DNA from: Dryococelus australis
Taxonomy: Eukaryota > Arthropoda > Insecta > Phasmatodea > Phasmatidae
DNA length: 64,000 nt
NCBI GenBank assembly: GCA_029891345.1
Contig: CM056993.1
Location: forward strand, 111,206,123-111,270,122
Direction of reading: 5' to 3'
A model generated the notes under the pieces. It was not told the origin of the DNA. It ran no database searches and worked only from the letters and a program-made list of their open reading frames with translations. Positions 48,201 to 62,177 of this stretch are shown here, in pieces. Made by a program: the position numbers and the translations under genes. Each line of letters starts with the position of its first letter. Within the stretch, counting starts at the first letter, position 1.

Positions 48201-49964
48201 TGTAGATGCTTTAGCTACATTAAATTCATACAACATGTCCACACTTGAGGATGTTGAAAGCAAACATTTGGCGTTACTAGATGCAAACAAGATGAAAACA
48301 AATGTTAAAATTTATTGTGATGATGTTGAATTTGTTAGTGCAGAAATTGAAACAAGTTTAAATTCGATTTTAAAAAGTGTTTCTGAATTTCCTGTATTAA
48401 AAGAAAACATGGCCAATGAGGATGCAGTTCTCCAAAAAACACATGTAATACTTGAGAAGCAGCCATATGACATGTATGCTATTAACAAAGCAGAAAGACA
48501 GTATGAAGAAAATCATAGTTCTACAATTAACAGAAGTTCTAATGATGTTTCATCTTCTGTAGACATAACAGGAAATCAAGAAGTAATTAAATTATTAACT
48601 GATGTAAATGTGGATGATGTGATCAATGTTGGGATAGTAAAAGATGCTGAAGAGAATTATGTAGATGCTGAAGAGAATTATGTGAAAGTGCTTGCATGTG
48701 ATGACACACCACAAGCTTATCCTAAAATCTCTAGTAAGTCTGAACCATTGAGCAAATTTACTACTGGTAGTGAAAAAGTAATATCTGATGCATCAGAGTT
48801 AGATCTGCGGGACACAGATTTATTTCCAGAACCAAAAATAAAATCATGGGCAGATATTGTGGCAGTAAGGAAAGAAGTCTCCAGTGAAGAAATAATTTCT
48901 CCATCCAGTGTAGAAAAAACATTAAATACTCTCCTAAAGCTGTTCCTAAAATTTTGGTACGTCTTGAAGAAACAGCTCTTGATGATACAACAGAACCACT
49001 AGTTGAAGTTGACCCTGAAGGTTTCATGGAGTATATCCCCAAAAAAGAAATGCGTAAACGACGATCTCGTTCGAGGTCAAGACATAGAGATGAAGATGGT
49101 AAGAAGGACCTAGACAGTCAAATCAGCCAAAGCGACCACATCATCACAAGTGTGCCAGTCAAACAGGTCTTAGTTGAAAAAGGTGCTGTTGATTTGAAAA
49201 CTGACGAATACATGAAAGATGATTCATCTGAGGAGGCACACAAAAATGAGACATATCTAGAGATTTCTATTGATGACCTTTTGCCTTTGAAGAAACACCC
49301 TAAGGAGGCTAAAAGCTTACACAAAAAACATGTGGGTAAAACAGGAGATAATTTGCACATCCGACATGAGAAAAGAAAGAAGCATCGCTCAGAATCAGAA
49401 CAGGAAGTGTATGATATTTTACGTTATATTGAAAGAGAGGAAGTGCTGCGGAAATACATACCTCTGGATGCAACATTTTGGCCAGACATGTGGAGGTATC
49501 AGGATGCAGAAATTCAGTGGGAAGAGATGCTGGAACGTGCACATAGAGATGTGCTGATGGAAGATACAGTTGAAGACATAGAACGGAAGGAGCCAGATAA
49601 TCAAGATGACGATGATGACAACGGACCAAGTAGTGGGCATAGCTCTCCAGGTCCACATACTCCACGCAAGGGTGGAGATGGAGGGTTTGGTTCTATGAAT
49701 TTCACAGAACATCTCTCTGCCGACTTACCAGGAGGTATCTGTAGCTGGAAAGATGAGAGTACTTACCTTTCTACCCCAGAAGTCCAAGGGCCATCAGATT
49801 ACGATATTCACATGGCAGAAGAAGAACAGCACACATCATGGCTTGCACAGCGCCTAGCTGAACAGGTCATCACAGACCTGGATGAAGATGAACCAGAGTT
49901 CGAGGTTAGCCTGCCAGACCCACATGCTGCCAACAGTGCGGCTACCTTCATCTTGCAAACGAAG
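39217..49964 (+). CDS. Msp300: Giant nesprin exon, about 3580 codons, with one-base frame break
   Basis: Acceptor TTCACAG at 39210-39216 opens phase 0 with GLQHDVLLYRDRIQALTEQI, a short continuation of the spectrin helix. The rest is long, polar and probably disordered. In order: (S/T)(Y/W)A(D/Q)(I/V) motifs at residues 87, 276 and 569 and near 3210; lysine-rich modules (KKSKK, KKKRGKK, KKPKKTKK) about every 100 residues from 41164 to 45840; then about ten Y-x-M-x-x-I-x-x-A-E motifs from 46585 to 48690. After the A6 run at 48914-48919 the frame moves by -1 and continues with ILVRLEETALDD, an RS-like basic patch (KRRSRSRSRHR), FWPDMWRYQDAEIQWEEMLE, an acidic D5 run, and AANSAATFILQTK at donor AAG|GTGTGG (49965). 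Exon length is 10748, one base short of a multiple of three. An earlier donor, GAG|GTTAGC near 49903, is possible. Single giant exons of this kind are known in arthropod Msp300; exact homology was not tested. Confidence 0.8.
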
Positions 49965-52900
49965 GTGTGGGAGGTCACAAAACCATACTGTGTGTGTTAA
50001 TTATTGATACTGGTGTTTTTTGTATGTTTGTGTGTGCATTTTCTTTTGAAATAGTAGTGTCACATTTGTTGTTTCTTCTACATTAATTTCACATGCAATG
50101 TTTGAGCACTAATCACTGATGATGCTTGTAAGTTTTTTTTTGTGTATGCTGTGGAGATTGTTACCCTTAGAGCAGTAACTCCCTTTAGTGTGTATATGGT
50201 ATCGTTAACTTAAGAGTTAAGAAATAAATCATGGCGATTATGGTACTTAGGCTTTTGTACCAAAGCTAATTAATGTTTTTGGTGATTTGTGTTAGAGAAA
50301 AAATTGATTAAGCAGAGAAATTTAATTTTAAGTAAGCTTGAGCAGGTGCTTGTCATATTTTTGGACAGACACATCTTATATTGGGCATTTTGATAAAACT
50401 TAATATTAGTATCAAAATAAACTTTTGAGGCGGCCTGCTAAGTAAAACAATGTCATTTAGGTTATCTTTTCATAATACTTATTTACCTTGCTTCGTGTAA
50501 TTTACATGCAATTTATGTCCCATAACACCTTCTTACTTGCATTATGAATATGAGATTGTTATATTTTGATATTTAAATTTCAGATAGGTGCTTAAAAGTT
50601 TTTTGTGATTACTAATATTGACTTGTTTAAATGTGATAAATATTCTTTATCTCATTGGAACAAAATTAGTCAACAAAATTGCTATTGAAATATTTAAAGG
50701 TTCTTCTTATTAATTGAAAGAGAAATCTTCATAATTTTTGAGCCTTTAAACCAGGTTAATGAATACTGAGTAATCATGATTGCAGCAGTTTGTATTACTT
50801 ATAAAATACATATAGCAGAAAATTTATCATCATCTTGCATTTCATTGACTGTATTGCATTACTTTGCAGTCGTAAGCACTTCATTTTGGTAAAGAGTTTT
50901 TTACTGTAAGTTACTGACATTGGTTCTTGATTGTTGTAACTATTTGTGGAAAAATCAGTTCTTCGGTTCCTCAGTTCTACAGGATCTTAAGGAATTGACA
51001 GAACCAAAACCAACGGTTTATATTGGATTGGTTCCACACTATGAACAAGTACTGTAACATAACCTACTTTACTATTGAGAAACAATTAAGTATTGTAACA
51101 TATTTTCCTACCAATTATTTTACAACATATTAACACCTTTACTTGCGTAATTTCCATACTTACATGACCAAATGTGTGCCCTTCAATGCAAAATAGGGTC
51201 CTGTGGTTAAGTGTAAAAAAATTGAAGCAAAGTTATTATTTCAAAAACATTGAGATTAGGAAGTCAAAAAGAAGTAATGGTTGTGCACTTTGCAATGGAA
51301 ACATTCACATTATCAAGAAACAAAGTGTATGATTCAAATGTGGGGCTTTTTTTTACGATAAGCAGTGACATTTACATTTTCCGATTATTTGGGCGAAGTT
51401 GCATGTTTGTTTATATTTGGTAACATGTGTGCCATGCCATTACTTGGTAGACCATAAGTAATAGGCATTTCCTTTGTTTTAATTATCTGTTATCCACTAC
51501 CTGCTGCAATAAAATAAAAAGCGGAGTTCATGAATTCACGACAAAGTGGCTTGATGTGTAGTGTTTTCCACAAAAACATGTAAACATCATACAAGGTAGA
51601 GGCTGGCATTGCATACACAGTGCCGGTGATGCCATCTCTACTCGTTTGGCAGAATGTACTTATTAATTCTTCATAAAAAAAGAGAATGCTGTGAGCACTG
51701 GGTTATCTATTCCCTTGTTTGTTAAAAATGTAGTTTGAAAAGAGTTTGTAGAAATGCCACTTATTACGCAAAAGTTATCACAGCAAGTGCAATGGTGCGA
51801 TAGTTAAGGCAATGAATGTCACATTAAATGAATCAACTTTACATCACACTTCTGGAATAATTTAAACTATGTTTGCTATGATGGAAATGCACTTTGTAAT
51901 TATTGTGGAACATGAATATCCCACTGTGTATCCACAAATGCTTTTAATAATTACGAAAACATAAGTTTATAACATAAATACGGCTTTTACATATAAAAAA
52001 TCTTAATCCTTTCAAGGAATTTTCAATTCTTTCGCTCACACAGCAAAACTATTAACTCAAACCAAAAATTAAGAATGGGAAACGAAAATTCAGGAATCTG
52101 AACCAAGAATTGGAACCGGAAAACAGTGGAACTGTCCCATCACTACAGAAAAGTTTTAAATGTTACTTTGTATTTTTTGGAAATTGTTTTGGATTTGCCA
52201 TTTTATTAAGGTTTCTTTTTTCATAAAAAGAAAATGTGACTTTGTAGGGCAATATGTTCTATTTTAGTCCCCGGCATTTAAAACAGCTACTTGTATTGTG
52301 TTTTGTTTTATGTGGAGTAATAGCAAAAACAAATTCTTCTCAGAAATAGGCTTATTGTGAATAATGTTATTTGTGTATCAAATAGAATTTATACCCACTG
52401 CTTCAAAAGTCTTTTGTGCGTTCTTATGATGACCATTAAATTATAAATTATTACTTGCAAAAAAAGGAATGATTAATACAATCATGTAATGTTTATGGGC
52501 AGTTAATTTTTATCACAAAATTTTTTCCAACAGTAGCCTAACTAAGTTAGAACAGGCAAGGGAATGTACACCTGCACATTGCCAGGGCCAACAAAATGAA
52601 ATTTATAGAAGATATTTACTTTATTTTTCGCAAAAGATTAATTCTCAGGGAATTCCTATGTTTAAAAAATACACCTCTCTTTTTTTCTAATATAATAAAT
52701 AACGGACTTTCAAATTGATGATATTATAAGCATCGTTCTAGAAGTTTACAAGATTGTATGTGCCATGCTTTGGGTTATGATAAGTTTCCTGTTACATTGT
52801 TGATTTATGACTAACCTCAGCTTTGAACTGCAGGTCACAGCAGCTGCAATAAACAGCAACTGTGATGATACATTTCTTTGATGAGATTAGAAGTCTTCAA

Positions 52901-55103
52901 ATTATAAGCACTTACTTTAACATTGGCTACTTTACCGATACCTGTTGCGTTTAGTCAAGACCATTCAATAAATATAATCTCATTTAGTGTTAATCTATGA
53001 TAATTTCGTAACATTTGGCTATGCTTTCAGTTGAAAATGGCATTGTTTCCTATTTATATTTCAGCATTATAATGAAGGAATTTATAAATGTAACATAAAT
53101 ACAACTGCATTTATAGAGTACTGGTCAGATGTATGTTAGAGAAGCCTCCATTTTTAGCGTATTCATTCTTAACTTTCTAGGAGAGTAGTTAGAGAACATG
53201 GGAAACAAAGATGAAAAGCAGGAGATACTGCGGCAATTACTTCAATGTCTGGAAACCAAAATAGCTAGTACAATAACATATAAACTCAATTATTAAAAGT
53301 GCTGTAATGGATGGTTATGCTGCTGTTTTCAGAACACTGCTAAGAGTATGCACTGGAAAATTTGTGCCATGTTTGGATTATTTGTAAATTACTTGAACCA
53401 GAAGTACATAATTCCAAGAAACAATGTTAAACAATATACCATATCAAAAGTCCCCATCATTACAAGCTGTACTTCGACTGTCATCTTGGAAAATGGTAGC
53501 CGATTTGAAGTTTATATATGGTCTGTAGAGCTGAATCTACTCATTTAGGAAATGGTTTAGATAAAAGTTGTTAAGAGTTATTCTGATACCAATATTTGCG
53601 ATACTGTACTTATACCAATACACAATACAACATTCCCAAGTTTTCCTTGCTCCATTTTATCCCTTCATGCATGCTCTATGCAATTTATGTTGACCAAAGC
53701 AGAAACTTTGTTAATTTGTGCCCAGTCCAGACCATGTTCGAATTGATCGTTTTGTTATTGAGTAATTTGAAATTTGGTATTTTTAATTTTTGATGCTGTC
53801 AGCAGTCATTTGTTTATCAATATTAACCACAGTTAAGTATTTAACCCAAAAATATATTTTAAGAAATGTAATTGTTAAAATTTTGTCTGTTTATTTTACA
53901 TATTTCCAGAAAGACCTGGATGTTATTTTATGTGAAAATTATAAGCCTACCATTTTAAATTTACAATAACATTGCAACTTACATAGTGATATAAAGCACT
54001 GATGTGATATAAAATTGTTCTTTATTCCAAATTAATTCTTCATATCAACAGATAATTTATCGGTCAAACTAGTATGTTGCCTCCAGATAAAAAAACAAAC
54101 ATGGAAATTTGGTAATTCCGTGTTTTCTTACAGGTTTGTTGTAAATAAAAAATAAACTACAAAATTGTTAAATGTAAACAATAAGAGATGGTGGGAATAG
54201 GTCGCTATGTTACTGATTACATTATAAAAAAGAGACACAATGTACAAGTACTCACATTGCAGTACTCATGTGTGTGTGCGTGTGTGTGTGCGCGCGCACG
54301 CGCGTGTGTGTATATATATACACACACACGCACGTGCGCCCATAACGCATGTTTGTGTCATTCGGTAGCATTATGTTTTGCTGGCTAGACCAGCTTCATC
54401 AGGCCACATGGAAAATGTGTTTGTCCGACTTTTGTGTGCATGTGTGTGTGTATCCATGAGCACCCGCCCTGTGAGTGCTTGTACATTCTGTCTCCTTTTT
54501 ATAATTTCAATTATTAAATGTATAATATTTGTTTACAAAATAAAGTCACATAACCATTATGTTGACAAAATGTGCCAATTTGAGGTGCAAAAATAATTGA
54601 TTGTGTTGACAGCTCACTCCACCCCTGCCAGCCATGTTCTGTCATTTGTAAAGGCCTTTTCACATTCACGAAATACACCACTGCTGATTACAGCATAAAT
54701 AAATACAAATACCAGAAATTTTGCTGTTAAATATAAAGAGTGAGGTATGTACAGGGAATGTGTATGTGTATAACGTAAAATGCCTGTTTGCTTTGCACAA
54801 ATGTTAAACAGTGGATCAGCAACATCCAGCTCATGCTTTGTTTATTTTCACTGTTAGTCCTGTGTTGTAAATACCCCTAATGGCTTGGTGCTACATACCA
54901 TGGGAGGAGGGGAGGGGGCAGAGAAGAAAGAAAGCAGTAAATTGTGTTTTGTTGCTAGGGAAACAACCCTAATTATAATTTTTAAAACTGATACTAAAGT
55001 GTGGCTGATACCATATCCAATACTGATATCTTAAAAATTGTAAGCATCAGCCAATAAGACACTTAGTATCGGTATCAGAACCACTCTAGTTTATAATTTT
55101 CTG
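49965..55103 (+). other. First half of an 11 kb intron
   Basis: AT-rich non-coding sequence. If the donor at 49965 were not used, the frame would run 11 more codons to a TAA at 49998. A possible transposon end lies at about 52040-52146 (GGAACTGTCCCATCACTA), resembling hAT terminal repeats; its left partner near 50960 is doubtful. No exons recognised. Confidence 0.55.
54268..54332. repeat. Alternating purine-pyrimidine tract (GT/GC/TA/CA), Z-DNA-prone
   Basis: GTGTGTGCGTGTGTGTGTGC, CGCGCACGCGCG, GTGTGTGTATATATATAC and CACACACGCACG follow each other almost without interruption. The tract is partly self-complementary around the central TATATATA. Alternating purine-pyrimidine with CG steps favours Z-DNA; formation is inference. 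Confidence 0.9.
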
Positions 55104-55499
55104 AAACACCTGTATCCCTAAAAATAACAAACTTATAAGGTGAAATGCAAAAAAAAAGTGATATTAAAATTGCACATAAACATTTGTATTACACCTGCTT
55201 GTGAACCCCTTTAACTAATTGGTAACCACCATATATTTTATTAGGTATCCTGGAAACTAATTCCTATACAATATATTGATTAGTTTTCAACAGGAGCATA
55301 TAGTTATATAAAAGTCATGAAAAATTTAAAATACTGTGATGAGAACACAACAATCAGAGATCAATATTTCATCACACATGAAGTTAGCCATCACTGTCTT
55401 TGTCTGATTGATGATCACAAGCAAGGGAATTCCTACAATAGGTGACAATGTCCACACGTATCCAAGCACTGAAGACCAACTCATTTGCACTTGCTTTGT

Positions 55500-55850
55500 T
55501 TAGGGCAGTCCTTTTTACAGCTGCACAATATAAGCTTCAGAATATTCTTTAGAGCTGGCTCCATTGTAGTTGTAACTTGTAGTAGTTAGTCCTTCACTAG
55601 TTTCCATCCCCAATCCATGGATACTAAAATATTTCCAAACCATTGTCGCATCTGTAAAAGAACACTGTAAAAATGTTGGGTAGATGCAGCATAGGTAGGT
55701 GGAAGGGTAGCAAAGTCAAAGTTTGCCTTGCCAGACAGTTTGGCAGTTGTGCAGTTATAAGCAAAGTATAGCTGCTTGTTCAAAGAATGTTTGGTTTTGC
55801 TCCATACAAGTACAATAGGAGTTCTTTAGCTGCTCCAATGGCTTCCTTTG
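55500..55850 (-). pseudogene. Cys-rich coding remnant, left inner arm
   Basis: Minus-strand peptide pieces: MEQNQTFFEQAAIL, WGWKLVKD, TTTMEPALKNILKLILCSC and KKDCPKQ. The right inner arm (55940-56275, + strand) encodes the same order with substitutions, so the peptide was once coding and both copies descend from it. Stops and indels interrupt both. Function unknown. Confidence 0.45.
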
Positions 55851-55939
55851 TATAATTAGAATCATTAAAAATTTTTCAAACTTAAAAAATTCAAGCAGTG
55901 ACACTATTGTAGCAAAATTCTGAACTGTGTGCCTTGGTT

Positions 55940-56400
55940 GAAGCGGATGCCATTGGAGCAGCTGGAGAACTCCTATTGTATTTGTATGGAGCAAAACCAA
56001 ACATTCTTTGAACAAGCAGAGATACTTTGCTTTATTACTGCACAACTGCCAAACTGTCTGTCAAGGCAAACTTTGACTTCTTCCACTTACCTGTACGGCA
56101 TCCACCCAACATTTATACAGTGTTCATTTATGTGTGCGACAATGGTTTGGAAATAATTTAATATGGGTTGGGAATGGAAACTAGTGAAGGACTATCTAGT
56201 ACAAGTTACAACTACAATGGAACCAGCTCTACAGAATTTTCTGAAACTTATATTGTATAACTGCAAAAAAATACTGCCATAAACAATATGAGTGCAAAAC
56301 AGCTGTTCTTCCATGCTCAGTTATGTGTGAATGTGGACATTGCCAGTGGATCTATTATGACAGCGACACTAGGAAACGCAAAGCAGTTTTGCGCTCAATC
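55940..56400 (+). pseudogene. Cys-rich coding remnant, right inner arm
   Basis: Plus-strand counterpart of the previous entry: MEQNQTFFEQAEIL, LPNCLSRQTL, WEWKLVKDYL, EPALQNFLKLILYNCKK. After a frame break near 56290 it continues with SCSSMLSYV and a Cys-Gly-His-Cys-like stretch at about 56330. Not an active gene. Confidence 0.45.
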
Positions 56401-56788
56401 ACAATGCAAAACCGTACTTTGCATTAGTTATGATTATGACTGCTCAGTTTGCAAACTAAAAGTCTACATAGATGATAAAAATGGTCGCAAAGTAACGCAG
56501 GAGAGATACACTGCACAAACTACTTTGCATCTCACACAACAAGAGAAAATGGCAGACATTTTTCATGACTGGCAGTAACCTCATGAACGAAAACTGTTGT
56601 AATTAAATATTGGAGCTTAGAAACAGTATATTTCATATGTTAGAGTATTCATTTTCATTTCCAAAGTAATTTAAGGTTACAGAAGAGACTAATATTTGTT
56701 TTCGAAATGAGTACGTATATTTTCAAGCTGCCATGTCGCGCAGTCATGTGGAAGCTACTTAAAGTATTCTGAGTCACGTTATCCTCAA

Positions 56789-56876
56789 GTGCACTGTAGC
56801 ATAGTGGATAGCATCACAGCTTACGCCCTAGAGGTAGAATGTTCATGGGTTATAATCCGGTATGGCGTATTTTTTA
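56789..56876 (+). repeat. tRNA-derived SINE head (A and B boxes)
   Basis: GTAGCATAGTGGATAGC resembles box A of a tRNA gene, and GGGTTATAATCCGG, about 45 bases on, resembles box B with two changes (GGTTATAATCC for GGTTCGAATCC). Between them is a plausible anticodon-stem region. It lies within the foldback element, so it was either captured or inserted there. A functional tRNA is unlikely given the box B changes. Confidence 0.45.
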
Positions 56877-58070
56877 AAACCAATAGTCTGTTTTCAGCCT
56901 TTTAACTAACTAGTTCTTTAAAAATAATAATTTTCTCGTCGTGCATACAAATTGTGAACATTTTAAATATGTGAAATTTATGTCCACGTAAGCCTACACC
57001 TTTTTTTATTATATGTTATGTACAAGTAAAAAATACAGGGAACATAAGTACAGTTCTTTTATCATGTATTATGAGTTAAAAATTGTGATGTACTAAATTA
57101 AATATGGTTCATGGTACAGACAGTTTATTATGTATTAACACTTAAAGAGAGAATATTCTGTTCATTAGGTTCCATTATTTGAGTGAAATTTGTGTTTCCA
57201 AAAGTTCTGTCATCTCCAAACCCCACATTTATTCTATAAACTCCTGATTTTTACATGAAATTTTATTAATAGACTAGGAATGTTAGCATTTGTAATCTAT
57301 GATTACCAGTAGGTACACAAGAAAAATGCACATAAGGGTATATGCAAAATATGAAATATCACAGTTCATTACTTCATGCTGTTTGACCATGTTTCAATAT
57401 TTTGCTCGGTGTTTGTAATGTGTGTATTTTTATAATTATTTTCTTCTTTGCGCACGTATTGTTTATTTAAGTGACATCAAAATAGCTTTTGGGAAACATT
57501 GAAGACAGAAACTTGCCTCGATTTTATTCAAAAGGGAGATATTTTTCTATGTAAGTATTGCCAACTGTCGTCGCAAAGTTTGTGTTGACGCAAAGTGTTT
57601 TCTTTAAAGCAAAATGTATCGATAGTTGCAAGGAGTTGTCATAATTGCTAAAATGCTATCTGAAACATGGTACAACGCAGAGTTGCGTTCAGAAGCATGG
57701 GTTATAATAGGCCTGCAGGGACTCTGTTGTAGGAATTCTCTTGCTTATGATGACCAGTCAGACAAAGACTAAGATGTCGAACTTTGTGTGTGATGAATTA
57801 TTGATCTCTGATTGTTGTGTTTTCGTTACAATATTGTGAAGTTTTTCACAACTTGTATGCAATTATATGCTTCTATTAAAAACATTTATTAATCAATCAG
57901 TTTTGCAGTTATAGTTTCCAGGATACCTAATAAATTATATGATGGTTGCGAATAAGTGAATAGGGTTGTGGCGAGCGGGGGTAGTACCAATTTTATGTTC
58001 TATTATTATTATTATTATTATTATTTTTTTAGGTTATAACTTTGTTATTTTTAGGGATACTTGTTTTTAT

Positions 58071-61108
<3,038 letters not shown>

Positions 61109-61183
61109 GGTGCTGTTAAAGTTGTAACGTTATTCAGGAACTTTGCTAACAATTACTCTGCTGATGTACAGGGCAAAGGGTTG
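61109..61183 (+). CDS. Msp300: Nesprin (Msp300-like) small exon after the giant exon, 25 codons
   Basis: Reads GAVKVVTLFRNFANNYSADV, then QGKGL, between acceptor AATTCAG (61102-61108) and donor TTG|GTGAGT (61184). Phase 0 at both ends, like every other exon here, and joins in frame to the end of the giant exon and to the exon at 62067. The sequence is not a clear spectrin helix. Support is splice sites, phase and codon character; homology is untested. A second acceptor-like TATTCAG at about 61138 would shorten it. Confidence 0.62.
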
Positions 61184-62066
61184 GTGAGTTGCATTCCAGT
61201 AGCCAGATATATATATAATGAGACTGCGCTGGCATCTGTAAGCCTTTGTGAATTCTTAAAATGGGCCATGCTAGTATGAAATTTATTTTAACATTACTTT
61301 TTGTGAAGTTGTCTCTTGAAACAGTGTTATAGTGCTACAAAAAACTTTATGGGTTTCAGAAGACAAACAACACTTTTCCATTAAAGTCCAACAAAACTGA
61401 AAGTAATCATTATAGGACATGCTGTGTTGCGGTATCACTTGATGTAGTAACAAAAGTTGTCTCAAAAAACTGGTAAAATTAATCTTTAGTTTCATTATTT
61501 TTTATTTTATTTTTCAGTTTTTTTTTTTTTTTTTAAATATGTTTACCAATTTTTTTTTTACTAAACAAGGTTTAACTGTATCACACCACAAAGGTTTTCT
61601 TTTTACATATATAGCATGTTTTGTGTTTGTAGTTTTGTTGCTAGATTACATTTGTAGTAAATTTATTGTTATAATTAAATTTATGTATTTTTTAAACGTG
61701 AGTGAATTGTATATGTATTCATATTTTTGTTGAAGTCATATTAAATTTTTTAACTTTTTTTAAAATTCATTAAGACATAATGAATGTGAAGCGAAGCATT
61801 GGTCATTAAATATAGTTCTTACAGAAATAAAATTATGACAATATTTTCTTGCAAAAGACATAAAATTAAATATTTTTTGTTTAAATTGTTAAGAAATAAT
61901 GTTTCTGAAGCAAAGGGTTAATGAATTATTCTTGCAAATATTAAAAATATGATGTAGGTGCAACATCTGGTATATTATTGCATGGTAACTTTATTCCTAG
62001 CATGCTTGCGATGGCACATGTACCACGTAGATTTGTCTTAATAAGTTTATTGTTGTTTCCACTAAG
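61184..62066 (+). other. Intron, about 0.9 kb
   Basis: From GTGAGT to CACTAAG. T-rich with T16 and T9 runs near 61520-61560. Nothing else recognised. Confidence 0.6.
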
Positions 62067-62177
62067 GTTTCGTGGTCTTCGGACTTGGACTCGTTGCAAA
62101 GGGCTACTGCAGTTACAGAATGTGGGCTGGGTGCCTTGCCCACTGATAGTTTGAACAGCATGTTGGCTGCTCTAGTG
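62067..62177 (+). CDS. Msp300: Nesprin (Msp300-like) exon, 37 codons, last in window
   Basis: Reads VSWSSDLDSLQRATAVTECG, then LGALPTDSLNSMLAALV, between acceptor TTTCCACTAAG (62056-62066) and donor GTG|GTGAGT (62178). Phase 0. It is too short to show as a conventional open frame and was found from its splice sites. Joined to the previous exon it gives VQGKGL-VSWSSDLDSLQ without a break. The gene must continue past the window, since no stop is present. Confidence 0.62.

Larger units (their letters stand above)
55104..58070. mobile_element. Foldback/long-TIR element with nested inverted repeat
   Basis: The left end (CTGTATCCCTAAAAATAACA at about 55110) is the near-inverse of the right end (TGTTATTTTTAGGGATAC, about 58040-58060), and complementarity continues through GGTATCCTGGAAACTA (left, about 55244) against TAGTTTCCAGGATACC (right) and GACAAAGAC. 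Outer arms are about 400 bases. Inside, 55500-55850 is also the inverse of 55940-56275. The inner arms encode the end of a Cys-containing protein: WKLVKD, then EPAL(K/Q)NxLKLIL and CSCKKDC in the left arm on the minus strand. This resembles the Cys-rich tail often seen in arthropod repeat proteins, but I cannot name the family. All frames are broken. Confidence 0.6.

Noticed and set aside
48913..48920. Canonical -1 slippery heptamer A-AAA-AAC
   Set aside because: The heptamer is present but in the wrong phase relative to the upstream frame (gAA AAA ACa), and no downstream structure was evident; an indel is the simpler reading.
49309..49712. Minus-strand frames of 97-118 codons
   Set aside because: Shadows of the giant exon's C-terminal frame.
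39217..49964. Plakin-repeat exon of a dystonin/short stop gene
   Set aside because: No plakin-repeat motifs were seen; the exon is Lys/Glu/Ser/Thr-rich with different repeats.
50950..52146. Complete hAT-type element
   Set aside because: The right end TAGTGATGGGACAGTTCC is plausible, but no clear left end or target duplication was found.
56789..56876. Functional tRNA gene
   Set aside because: Box B has two changes, and it is embedded in a transposon-like element.
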